DNA from: Dermatemys mawii
Lineage: Eukaryota; Chordata; Testudines; Dermatemydidae
Direction of reading: 5' to 3'
Assembly: GCA_007922305.1 (NCBI GenBank)
Contig: ML677333.1
Span: 19,179,555-19,243,554, forward strand
DNA: 64,000 nt
Position 1 is the stretch's first letter. Every line of letters begins with the position of its first letter. The translations under genes and the position numbers were made by a program. A model generated the notes under the pieces. It saw only the letters and a program-made list of their open reading frames with translations, did not search any database and was not told where the DNA came from. Shown in pieces: positions 49,066 through 60,905 of this stretch.

Positions 49066-50354
49066 GTCAGTTGTAGGTAACGACCATGTGTTATTCAGTC
49101 TTCCATCACCAGTGACATGTAGAGCCTTTTGGAGAGGCAGTTCAGATGTGTCCTTAGCAGTTCAAATGTGTCCTAGATGAAAGTATATCGGAAAGGTGTT
49201 ATCTGAATGTTGCTTGATGTCCAGAGAGAAATGAATTAGTTTCAACCCATTACCTAGTGGTCAGGTAGTCACATCACAAAAAGCATAATTAGACCTGATA
49301 CCTTTGTTAGTAGATTCTCCACAATGATCCGGCATGTCTTAAAAAGACAGTTTGTGCTTAGGAAAATATTTCTGCTTTTTGACTTCTTCCATATTGTAGT
49401 AGTTAACTAACAGTAATACCTCTATGCTGTAAGACTGACCATACACAGATAAGTCTCTTTATTCTGAATAATCTTTCTTAATATGCCAGCAAGCTAATAA
49501 TGTCTTTTATTTTACTTACCTGTTGAGTAATTTATTAAGATATTGGACTGAACCTCCCTGTCTTTACACCATCTTGTAATCCATACACTGAGACCTCGAT
49601 GTAGCTGGTCCTGTATGTGGAACCAGAATAATTTCAGAGAAACCTACCACAGGAGCTCTACATAATCATTTAAATTGCACTTCCTGCACCTCTCCTTTAC
49701 ACCCTCCTACCTCTTTGGTATCACTATGTACCAAGTTCACAGATTCCATCCTTAGAAATTTGTCTAGATGTCTCAAGAGATTCACCGCCTTCAAATGCAG
49801 TTGGCAAGTCATATGGTCATCACATATCAATCCATGAATACTTCTAATGATCGAATCCCCTTTCACCACAGCCTGTATTTCACATGTTACCCACATCTCT
49901 TGGAGGGTCCTTTTCATTGTATTAGGAATGATCAACCTTCTCTACCTCTGTTAGAAGGTGTGCCCCATGTCCAACCTCGGTCTCCTCCTGGTGTGAGATG
50001 TAGATTGGGGAAATCAGTTTTGTGGTAGATGTGAACCACGAGGTCGTTATATTCTGCCTCTACAAATAATTCCACCTCTCTGCTCTTTCATTTCGATAAT
50101 GCCAGTCTCATTTCAATAATACCATGCGCTGAAGGCCATAGGTTGCTTGCAAGGTATGCACATATATATGCGACAAAGTGAATAGTCACACATTCTGCAC
50201 TCTATGAAATAAAACTAGGTAGCCTCAGACCTGACATTTAATGCTGATCTTTTGTCTCAACTGTTTCTATTAGAATTCTTACTTTTATTGTGTATTGATT
50301 GTGTATTTTATTATTAATAATAAAATTATTTATTTTAATATAGCTTCAAAGACC

Positions 50355-50440
50355 TATTTATGCCAGGCACTGTGCAAACAGAGGCAGTCCCTATGCCAAA
50401 GAGTTTATGATCTAAAGAGACAAGACAGAAAAAGATAATA
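50355..50440 (-). repeat. Amniote SINE/L2-like fragment
   Basis: ccaggcactgtgcaaacaga followed by ggcagtccctatgccaaaga and gtttatgatctaaagagaca is the complement of the common 'attagattgtaagctctttg...gcacagtgcctgg' amniote repeat. Confidence 0.6.
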
Positions 50441-52530
50441 CAACACAACACTCTGCTGTTACTGATATCATCCTTAGGCAATGGTAAAGATCTCTCCTTT
50501 CTAAGTCAACATCTAAAATATAAAGTCCTCTACTGCTGACTACTCATTGAGCTGATTGGCCTCAGACATGTAAAAGTTCCATTTATTTTTGGCTATAAAT
50601 CAGCAGAGAATTTGTGACTTCAGTAAAGATGCTGTTAACAACAGATTCTAAAGGGAAATGAATTACTCTCTGAGGCAAGGTATGACTCTAACCATGGGAA
50701 GGGCTAGCAGCAATTATACAATTTAAGAGCAAAAAGATAAGCCATATGGAGAACAAACAAGTTCTACATTGAGTTTAGTTTAATCCTTTTAACAAAATGA
50801 ATACACAGAGAGCTATCTTCTCCCTCCATGTTCAGTAGGAACTAATACAGACTAATCAGTAATGGGTTGTGGGCCCCCTACAGTGTCCTTACCTAAAAAT
50901 AGCACTAGCGTAATTGCATACCACTACAAGTAAGCTATGCAATGAAGTGGAGTTCTCTGAATTCTGAATCAGCCTGTAGCCAAATATTTTATTTAATCAT
51001 TTAATAAATGTATTGTTGTGGTTAATTATAATTAATGTGTGGTGGATAGGTTTAAGTAGGATAGTATTATAGGAGTATAAGGCTGGTAAGTGGTATCAAT
51101 CAATAAGGCCACAATCCAGATGGGCAGCTTCCTAGCCCTTTTGTCAGAGAGGTGTGTGGCGGGGGAAGTAGGAAAATCATGCTGGTAGCTGGAGTGGCCA
51201 GTTTCCTTACAGATAACACACAAATCCAGTCAGAGAAAACCACTGTAGAAAAACCCCAGGCAGCTAGTCTTTACCAAGACAGTTCACTCCAGGACTACCT
51301 CCCTGTTCCAAAGCTAGAGCAAATTGTTGACTTGACTGGATTAACTGCACAGAACACAATGTATGGATGTGGGAGGTTGAGTAACTGGCCTGGATACAGT
51401 CAGCTGCCCCCTATGGCCTGACACTTTTCCTCCTGTTCAACCTACTCATGCAAATTTAGTAAACAAGATAAGCACTGCTTTGGTTCATAATAGTTCTTGC
51501 AAAACAGGTTTTTGACCTGGATCTATGGCAGAATAACTCTAGCATGGACCACTCTGCATCAGCCATTGCTACATATATCACTGTCAGATGAGCAAGAATC
51601 TTTGCAGTTCTAAATTTAAATAAACTGTGCTAAATGACAAGAAATAGCTAATAAATATTTTTGTATCACTTATCACTTAGAATAATTCCCCCTACCACAT
51701 TATCAAAATAAAAAACTTATTGGATTGTTCACTGATTTAAATTAAAGGAAGTAAATTCTCTTCAATAGCTCTTTCCTTCCATTTCTGCCCTTAAATATTT
51801 TAAAGTGCACTTTACCTTCTTTAGCCACAAGACTCACTTATTTCATTTAAATAAATAACACTGCTTTTCACTGTTCTCACCATCAAGAGCAATATACAGA
51901 AAGAACAAACAGCTATTCTGTGACTTTGCAAGCTGCTGTCTGAGTTTGATGTTGAACCTACACATTATTGTGTTCCACTCTGATTTTATACTTGCACAAA
52001 TTTCTGTGTGAAGAAAGAATCATCCATATATGCCGGATAGGAAAATAAAATCTGAGCCCATTTCAGTTGCTTTATGAAGCAATGGAAGTTTTTTAAAAAA
52101 TTGCTCATGGCCAACTATCAAATGCAGCGTGAAGCACCCATCCGTGGGACTATAACTTTGTCATGCTTCAAAACTCCAGGGCCTTCAGAACACCAGCATG
52201 ACTTATCTTTGCAGGATAAACTAAGGCATTAGGTCACTTACATCTCATAGCAGTGGTGCCTTAAGTGACCAGATTTAACAGCCTCATAGGAAGTTATTTA
52301 TGAATTAAGCAATATATTATACCTATCAGATGTTCCAATACACTACTTGTAAAGAAAAGAACATTTGTTGACATGTTAAAAATACATACAATTTAGCATT
52401 TTTAGGGTAAATAATGACAAAAGCACCAGGAAACAAGACATATTTCCTAATTTCTTAACTAGAAAACTTCTAATATATTTAGTTACTTGAAAACACATGA
52501 ACAACAGTACCTAATTGTCATTCTACCCTC

Positions 52531-52582
52531 AGATACACATGTGGAGCTCCCACTGAAGTTGATGGGAGTTCTGTGTTTATCT
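52531..52582. repeat. Short foldback repeat
   Basis: Arms agatacacatgtggagctcc and its approximate complement ggagttctgtgtttatct flank a cactgaagttgatg centre. Similar in style to the hairpin at 59578-59651. Confidence 0.5.
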
Positions 52583-52680
52583 GAAGGGGAAAAAATGGCC
52601 CTTTGTAAACAAGCAAAAATTTAGTTACTGAACTCAGCTTCTTTAACTTTATATAAATGGGAGTATCCAGTACTCAAGGA

Positions 52681-52885
52681 TTCATAGGAACGGCCTTACT
52701 GCATCAGACCAAAGGCCCATCTAGCCCAGTATATCCGGTCTTCTGACAGTGACCCGTGCCAGATGCCCCAAAGGAAATGAACAGTACAGGTAAACATCAA
52801 GTGATGCATCCCCTTTCGCTCATTCCCAGCTTCTGGCAAACAGAAGCTAGGGACACTCAGGTACATTAGAAACCTTCCTAGGTGA
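52681..52885 (-). mobile_element. CR1 LINE 3' end, minus strand
   Basis: Complement of the same tail as 18310-18516: catcagaccaaaggcccatc, ctagcccagtatatccggtc, gtgccagatgccccaaagga and ttctggcaaacagaagctag. Well preserved. Confidence 0.92.
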
Positions 52886-54676
52886 TAGTTAAATGACTAT
52901 GTTCTTGGGAAAGAAAATACAAACTCTAATCAACCTAGATTGATCTAAAGAGACTAAATGCAGGTCTTGATATGATCTTTTTGTAGCCATTACTGTTCCA
53001 ATTTTCTTTGTGAGTGTTTATATTCATAACACACCTACCGACTGCTAGTGAAAGAATTATATTTGATGGGAACTCTCTCTAAATAGAGAGAGCCTGAAAA
53101 CCTTCACCTTCATTTGGCTAGCGACAGCATGAAATTATAATGAAAACAATTTTGGCTGAACAACAGTCAATAATCAATGGAGGTTGTCTTGGGCTGCTGA
53201 GTGCTAAACTAAACTAGAAACTTGTGATGTTATCACAGGCATCAGTTCTTGTGCTGCATTATAAGCTGTAGATATTTTGGAGGCCTTTTCAGTATCCTCA
53301 TTTATACACCCATCCAGTCCTTCACTTTTTGTTTTGCAGCATACATGCCTGGCCAAGGAGGGGTTAGTATCTTCAGAGAGCATGTACTTCAAGTAACAAG
53401 TTGACCAGAGATCCTAAGAAGATTACCCACCTTACCCATAGTTCTCCCACCTGGAGAGCTAGAGACAGAGTAACTGGTCTCATTGATACAAATATCATGG
53501 GTTTGAGTCTTCAAAATACAAAGAGCCTTCATATGTCATTGATTCCAGTGCAAAATCGTGCTGTGTAGGAGATGATATTGACTTTATGTTTCTGTTCTTT
53601 TTTAAAATTCCAAATTAAAAATGTTTACAAAATATGTAAGAAATAAGAGAACATAAAATGAAAACTTTTAAAATCCAGCATCCATAGAGATTAGGGGAAA
53701 ATATAGCAACTCAATAGCCATAGCCCTATCTTGAATATCTTATCAATAGTTGATTTTTTTCTGCATGAATTTTTTTGCTCAGCAAATAGTTAATGACAAA
53801 ACTGTAGTTGCTTCTCACCCCATTATTCCACATAAAATTATAATTTGGAGAAAAATTAAAAGTCTTGGGCCTGATTTTTTCTCTCTCTTACAGTTGATTT
53901 TATACCAGGGTAAATGTACTTACTGATTTCTACGCCCCTACTGTACCTAGCAAAATGGAACCTCAATTCTCATTGAGGCCTCTCGGTGTTAACATAAAGG
54001 AAACAATTAATAATAATATATCTGAAAGAGTTCAAGAGGATCATCTCCCTTCTTTTTCCCTTTCATTTTACAATTCTTGGATATAGTGCTGAATATTTGA
54101 ATCACATTAGAGTGGGTTGACAGCTAATTATGTCTGGAACAAGAAAGATTCCTTGTGCTATATTTACACTTCCCTTTTTAAAAAGAACACAGTACAGGAA
54201 AGCTGGATTGCAGAGTTTTACATGAAAACCGTGAAGTAAAGGAACTATTCTTTTTCACAAAGTTTCCACAGATGTTAGTTATTTTCATGCATGTGATGAA
54301 TTAATTCCAGAGGATAAAACTACTGAATAATGGACACATAGGAAACTATTTAGCTTTTAACCAAAAAGTTCTTATAGCATGAGGGGTTGTGGGCAATGTG
54401 GTTGTGGGACCTGTTAAAATATGGCTCACAAAAATCACATACTATAACTGTTTCTGGTATCTAAATACTCAGTTAAAGTACAGATAGAGACCTAGATTTC
54501 AGAATTTTCTAGTACAAGTTAATTTGTCTATCAATTTTAATTATAGTAATTCTGCTTTTGTGCTCAAAGACTATGCAGACACATTGTAAGTGCTGGTAAT
54601 ACCAAACTACTTGCTGCTCTTCTCATCAAGGTCATTAAATGGTTGTAAAATAGATGTGTGTGAAATAACAGTACTC

Positions 54677-55016
54677 TGATGGGGTATATCACCCGCGCTC
54701 TGGCAACACAAGGGTTAACCCATTTCTTTGGCTCCAGGAGACCACACCCGCTTGCCCCTGCTAGATATACTCCCACTGGAGAGAGCATACAAAAGGAAGC
54801 AGCCCAGCTCACTTGTTCAGGCTTCTGCTAAGAAGCCACTGGAGCACCAAACCACTGAGGATGAGCTCCCCCACTATACTTCAGGAGCCCAGACGACTGT
54901 GGAAACTAGAAGGGACCAACTGCTGCTACCAATGGAGAAACTAATAGAATTGGGACTAATGGGAGTGACCCATGGGCCGTATTTGCACATATTGAGATTG
55001 GACCATAAACCAAGTA
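54677..55016 (+). repeat. Partial LTR, interrupted by a related LTR
   Basis: Begins TGATGGGGTATATCACCC, has acaagggttaaccc and a TATA-like catacaaaag (54787-54796), in the same order as the LTR that starts at 55017. It is cut at 55016, where the second LTR begins. Its continuation may resume at about 56322, but I could not confirm the right half. Confidence 0.65.
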
Positions 55017-56317
55017 TGATGGGGCAGAGCAGGCTTGCGCTGGTATTGCAGGGGTTAACCCTTCTTTTCTAGCAGAGGAAGCCCCACCCCTGAGGCTTTG
55101 CTGGGCATGCTCCAACTGGAAAACAGGTATAAAAGCCTGCGAAGCTGCTCAGTTGGGGATGACCACTTGAGGGGAAAGAGGCATATTGCCAGCTGCTGAA
55201 GAGGGACAGCCTGCACTCCAGGATCTGGAAGTCAGCCAAGTCAGCATGTGCCCTGATGCCCGGACAGAGCACATTACCACAAGGGAACAGAATTGAGAGC
55301 CTGGAGGTTCTGGTAGGAAGTGACCCAGGGGAACTTTAAAGGAAAATGGCATTAGAGCCATGCAGGGGTTCAGCGTGTTTTGGGCAGATCCCTGCCAAGA
55401 CGGTGGCAAGGGGAACTTGCCACTATCAGGGCCCTGGGTCAGGACCTGGTGGAGAGGGAGGGCCTGGTCCCCTTCCATCCACCTGTGCCCCCCCACCCCC
55501 CACTCTTCCCTGGGTCAGGGGAGTGACTCAGCATGGGAATCATATGGCCTCCAGATGCTAGGCTGTGATATCCTGCCAATGAGAAATGATTATATGAACT
55601 CTGGCTGCTAGGCCGAACTACCCCACCTGCAAGGGAGATTTATAAGGACTCTGGCCATTGGGCCACACTGCCCTGATGCTTGAAGAGAGCCATAGGGACT
55701 CTGGCCGCTAGGCCACGCTACTCCACCAGTGAGGGGTGATTATATGAACTCTGGCTGCTAGGCTGCACTTCCCCACCTGTGAGGGGGATTTATATGGACT
55801 CTGGCCGCTAGGGTCTACCATCCTGACTAAGGGGTGATTGCATGGAGGGAGGGCATCAGGCCTCATTGGACCACCCACAGAGAGGTGAGCACATGAACTT
55901 GGGAGTAGTTTGGTTCTGACACCTCATCCCCTCCACCCCAAAGGGCCGGGGGGTGAGGTAAGATACCAGGCCCACCACACTAGGGTATCTGCTTATCCTA
56001 GGATTCTGCGTCAGAACCCAGTGGAGTAGAGTGGGTCCAGGTTCCCCTACCCTTCCTGTATTTGCTGTAGAGCAACCCAGCTTCCGGAAAAGGTGGCCCA
56101 TAGATTCTTGCCACTGGGCAACCCTGCCACTGGGAGAGGCGGTCCCATAGAGTCTTGCCACTGCACAGCCCTGCTGCTGGGAGAAGTAGCCCCTTTATAC
56201 TTCTGCCACTAGGCATCAGTGCTGCTGAAGTATGCAGCCTCTCATTGGACTCTTACCACTAAGCACAACTGCCACCAGAGAGGGGGCAGCTCGCCAGGCC
56301 CCAATGGCCCCCTGACA
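55017..56317 (+). repeat. LTR, ~1.3 kb, with internal 50-bp tandem array
   Basis: Starts TGATGGGGCAGAGCAGGC and ends CCCCCTGACA. The duplicated target is agta (55013-55016 and 56318-56321), or caagta if the shared CA is counted. A TATAAAA box lies at 55128-55134. The middle holds six exact-length 50-bp units (55543-55842). A second decayed array of about 48-base units (tcttgccactgggcaaccct-like) fills 56096-56290. No retroviral genes adjoin it. The family was not determined. Confidence 0.75.
55543..55842 (+). repeat. Six tandem 50-bp units
   Basis: Units start at 55543, 55593, 55643, 55693, 55743 and 55793. Each opens with a ta(t/a/g)gg/aactctggcc-type word followed by gctaggcc and a cccacc-type block, then ggggatttata-like ends. 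All six are exactly 50 bases although they differ at many positions, so the array is old but has not lost register. Confidence 0.92.
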
Positions 56318-58108
56318 AGTAGTGAATTGTAGAACTGCTTCAACTTCTACTTGGTGTGAGCTCAGAAATCGGTCTGAAATGCTTTCACTATTGAACAAAT
56401 AAAACTTTAGAGGTGCTAAATCATACAAAATGAAATAGCAAAAAATCTGAAATTGTGCAAAACAAAGCATAAATTTTACACAAGTCTGATGTTGATCTGC
56501 TGGGACCTCAGGGTTTGTATAGTCTGATTTATAATAGTACTGTTAGAAGCCTCAAGATCATGTGTGAGATTAAAGTAACAATTTCTGAGGGCATTGGGCA
56601 TACAGCATTGATTGTTTAGATTTCTATCTACAATATTTGGTCTTATTTTTTTAAGTGGCATTCTAATCTGCTATTTGTTGTGTGGTCTGATATGCTGCAC
56701 CCCAGAATGCCTGCTATGGCAGATAGGCACCTGAAAAATAAAAAAGATTGTTATCTATTTGCCCCCCCAGCAAGATGCAAAATGGCAATGAGGAAGGGCT
56801 ATTATCCCACTGTGACAACCACATCGTGATGAAAGTACTATAACAGTCAATAAGGTATGTGACCTATAGTTTAGGAAAGCTATGAACATCAAGGACTCAG
56901 TGCTGCACTCTGATGTATTCCACACATGGCATGCAACCTTTTACAGACGTAACCATTCTGCTAGTGCCCACATACAGAGCAACAGCTAACCTAAGATTTA
57001 CAGAGGTGCATGTTATAAAAGCATAAGTCTTAACTGTGAAAAAAGCATCACTACTAAACCCATTAATAAAACCTTACTGAAGAAAGGGTTTGTTCATTTC
57101 TTTCTGTCCCTACTTGGGCCTTAGATGCTCACAGCACCTTCTCTAGCTATCTGTACTCAGGTTAACAAATGAGTACAGATCTGGCTTCTCACATAACACA
57201 CAGATTAAAAGCACTTTTTCTTGATTGACACAGGCAGTAACAAAGGACAGAAAATAGCTCATGGAACACTACCAAGATAATAAGAAAATGAAATGTTCAG
57301 AGCCTAAATAGTTGTTCCTGGAACAACAAATACATTAAAATGCTTAAGAGAAACTGAGACTTGAATATTCCACATTTAAAGAGCTGTTCTTAACATTATG
57401 ATAATTTGACTTATGCTTTTCAATAGCCATTTAGATACCTGGGGTGAAATCCTTGTCCTTGACAAAACTTTCATTGGAGACACTGGGGCAGATTTTCATC
57501 CCTTTTCTACTTTCTCTCTCTTCCTTCCTCACTGCCTTTCCCTGCACAATGCCTTCAAAAGATGAGCCTGGGAGCTTAACTTCCTAAATTTGATAGACAC
57601 TAAAAATTACGGTCTTAAAAAGACATTGGATTTATGGTTTATTACAATAATCTGTAACCCACTAAGTTTTTTGTCCTGTGACTCCTAAGGCATTAATGGG
57701 CCACTTCGCTTGAACAATCCCTTAGAATGTTCAAGTGTTAGCATAAGAAGTTGAATCATCCCTTCCACCTTGTATTTAGCTGTGACACCGAGTACCTTTT
57801 CCAGACCCGAAGAGCTCTGTGTAGGTTGAAATCGTGTGTCTTTCACCAAAGTTGGTCCAATAAAACATATTACCTCATCCCCCTTTTCCCTGGAACTCCT
57901 ATGTGGTCTCTCTGGAACACAGTATGCTTTATTTAATTATTCTATTTCATATCTCCTTATGCTCCCTAAGGAGAAACATACATACACACTTTTCCTACTA
58001 CAAGTTCCCTATCATTTTTACAAACACTGAGTCCTTATTTAAACTCCACTGCACTGAAGGGTATGTTTGTGTTCAGTTTAAGCAAAATGTTATTTGGAAG
58101 ATACATAT

Positions 58109-58758
58109 TGTGACAAAGCTCCAAGTTTGTACTTGTGGGTCCTGCGCTTCCTGGCAGATTTAGGGGCCTCAGAAACTCATCTAGGCCCCAGAGTGACCTC
58201 CCTTTCTCAGTATAATTGGCAAGAGTCACCACCTAGTGAGTTACCTTCATCACAGGCCAAGATGGAAGAAGGGGGGAACCCGGGCCTGCCCTCTACTCCA
58301 GGCTCCAGCCCAGGGACCCTAATAGTATCAGCTAAGATGGCTGACCTTTTATCCACAAAACACAATACAATTCCCTGGGCTACTTCCCCACAGCAGTCCC
58401 TGCTTCTTCAAACTCCACTTCACCCTTACCTCAGGGCCTCCTTCCTTCTGGATGATATGTTGTCCGTCACTCAGTCTCACAAATAGTACAACTTCCTTCC
58501 ACAGCTCCTGACACCCACAGCCCACCTGACTAACTGGGAGGTTTTTATCTGGTTTCAGCCAGTCCCTGATTGGCTTCAGGTGTCCCAATCAGGCTAGCTG
58601 TTTCTACTCCTTTCTAGACGGTTCTTAATTGTCCCCATGTATCTTGATTGGCTTGGAATAGCCTTTGTTTGGCTATCCAGGGAGCAGGGATCTGCACATC
58701 CTGAGACTAATATACCTTCCAGCACTCTCTTATATCCTTCTGGTCTGACTACGTCACA
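58109..58758 (-). repeat. LTR-like element, ~650 bp, minus orientation
   Basis: Starts TGTGACAAAG and ends GTCACA, a TGTGAC/GTCACA inverted pair. The left flank is catat; catat also occurs on the right, overlapping the terminal CA, so the duplication is imperfect. Internal text (cccgggcctgccctctactc followed by caggctccagcccagggacc) matches 46032-46075 of the solo LTR at 45677-46487, so the two belong to one family. The minus orientation is inferred from that match. No internal genes. Confidence 0.68.
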
Positions 58759-59577
58759 TATCCCTCCCCCCTGCTGTAACATCCACACTGCTATTTTTGG
58801 CAAGCTAATTCAAGGAGAATTAGTGCGAGGCTGCCTACCCGGGTTGGGAGGCATTCCTATCTGCAGTGTACCCATACCCTAATGGGACCCAGATTGTAAG
58901 GCAGGGCTGAAAACTCTTCCTACTTAAACACATGGTACCTGACACATCCATCTTCACTCATCATTCTTCTCTCATGGGTAGCAAGGAAGCCTCTTTCTCT
59001 GTATATGGAGAAATGGCACAGCTGGAGAAAGCAATCCTCCCCTCCTTAACCCACTACCAACTTGTCTGATGGGGTAGCCAGTCACTCCACACGTACTCCA
59101 CCCCAGGTTGGGTTTTCTGGAGGATGTGGGGTTGGGGTTTTTTTTTGTGTGTGCGGGATCTCAGTCCCAAACACATATAGTCTGTTGTTTTTCCAGCATA
59201 TGTATCTTTAATCCTCTGTTCCAACCACAACAGGACTTCAGTACAGGTTTATAACAGGTGGCACTTTCTACACAGCTTCTCTCCTCCATCCAGCTCACCT
59301 TCTAAGCTTCCTCCTGCTTCCTGTTCCTCCCAATTATATGTCCTCACAGTTACCGAGCTAATTGTCTCATTAGCCCAGCAATTACCACAAGTGATCCCCC
59401 CTAGAAACAGATTGATTGCTCCAATTAAGCCCGCAGAATTTTTTTCTGTTGCAGCAACCCCTTTCACAGAGCTCATTCAAACATGACTCCATCCATGCCT
59501 GCGAGACAGGTCAACAACACCTTAATAGCGAGTGTGATCAAAGACAGCTGAGAGACCCAAAAGAACCAACAGAGACT

Positions 59578-59651
59578 TGGTGTGAAATCCTGGCTCCACA
59601 GTGGTCAATGGGAATTTTGCTACTGACTTCAACAGTGCCAAGATTTCACCA
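59578..59651. mobile_element. 74-bp palindromic MITE-like hairpin
   Basis: tggtgtgaaatcctggctcc at the left and gtgccaagatttcacca at the right are inverted arms around a gtcaatggg...ttgctactgacttcaac centre. This is a short foldback repeat of a type dispersed in turtle DNA. Confidence 0.65.
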
Positions 59652-60761
59652 CTGCTCTTTGTCTGTTCTGAGATTATCAGTGAACAAAGCAAACAGGGTC
59701 TCTATACTTTATATATAAATGAGTTCTAAAACCAGATTGAAAGGGGCTAAGAAGATCTGAGGCTTCAAGATATTGCCAGGATTGCCTTGCTTTAATTTTC
59801 TCAATAATTTACCTCCAAATGGAAGATCAGAAACAGGGGAAAAAAATCACGAGACTGTCATCATAAAGAGTTTCTTTCTTGACTGTAGACCTCACAAGTT
59901 TGTATTTAAAAGGTGCCTTGCAGATCCGTGACTTCTCTATTTTATGTAATAGAATTGTTTAGTCTCTACATGTTACATATTATATTACTTCCTTATATAT
60001 TGTTCATCACTATTGGGGATTAGAATGCATTTTTATGTACCAGGTTAACCTAATTCAGTCAAAAGATAAACCTTAGCTATTTGACTTCAATAGGACTGTT
60101 CACATCCTTAAAATTTAAGCATGTACATAGGTCTTTGCACAATTGGGGCTCCCCCCACCCCAATTTAGTTGGGTTCCAGCAAATTAGCAACTTCTATAAA
60201 AATATCTGAATTTGAGCTCTAGTGAGGTCACTGAGGCATGAAATACAGTCCTGTAACAGATTTGATTGTCATTTTTAATTTTAAAACCAGAGATCTCTGT
60301 AAGCTCAGTAAAACAGTTCTTTTAAGTGTGAAATTCTGAATTTGCTCCAGCAGTCATACTTAGCAAAGCAGGTAGAGAGATTATCTGAGACCAGCAGAGT
60401 CAACTGTCACTTTTCATGTGGTTTCCAAGAATAGTTTGCATTTTAATGCTAAGGTGAGATTAATATTTTTCCCATTCACTGTCCAGTACTACTATAATAT
60501 TCCAGAACCTTCTCTAGTTTCACAAAAGTGACATGTCACATTTCATTTTAGCTACCGCAGTACTAGAGAACAATACAAATTTCCTAAGCAATATTGACAG
60601 ACAAATCTTATGAACACCAACCAAAACAGAACAAATGCCTGTAGATTTGTATGCCCCAATTATACTAAAGTGATTTCAGATGTTCTACTTTAGTATACTC
60701 TGTAAAATCAAAAATAGGCACTGAGCAAAACAAGGCTTAAGGGAACACTGCATTTATCTTA

Positions 60762-60905
60762 GAACCTTAGAGGTTTTTAAGGTCAGGCTTGACAAAGCCC
60801 TGACTGGAATGATTTAGTTGGGGATTTGTCATGCTTTGAGCAGGGGGTTGGACTAGATGACCTCCTGTGGTCCCTTCCAACCCTGATATTCTATGATTCT
60901 ATAAT
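60762..60905 (+). mobile_element. CR1 LINE 3' end with ATTCTATG tail
   Basis: gaggtttttaaggtcaggct, gggttggactagatgacctc and ctgtggtcccttccaaccct followed by gatattctatgattctataa. The attctatg repeats are the diagnostic CR1 terminus. Confidence 0.93.

Noticed and set aside
51032..51421. Possible exon or element with open frames on both strands
   Set aside because: No splice borders, no known domain and no recognisable terminal repeats; left unassigned.
55346..55611. Overlapping 71- and 83-codon frames
   Set aside because: Inside the LTR just before the 50-bp array; no gag- or other retroviral signature.
59050..59480. Possible further LTR next to 58109-58758
   Set aside because: It has a gatggggtagccagtcactc opening, but I found neither matching ends nor a target duplication.
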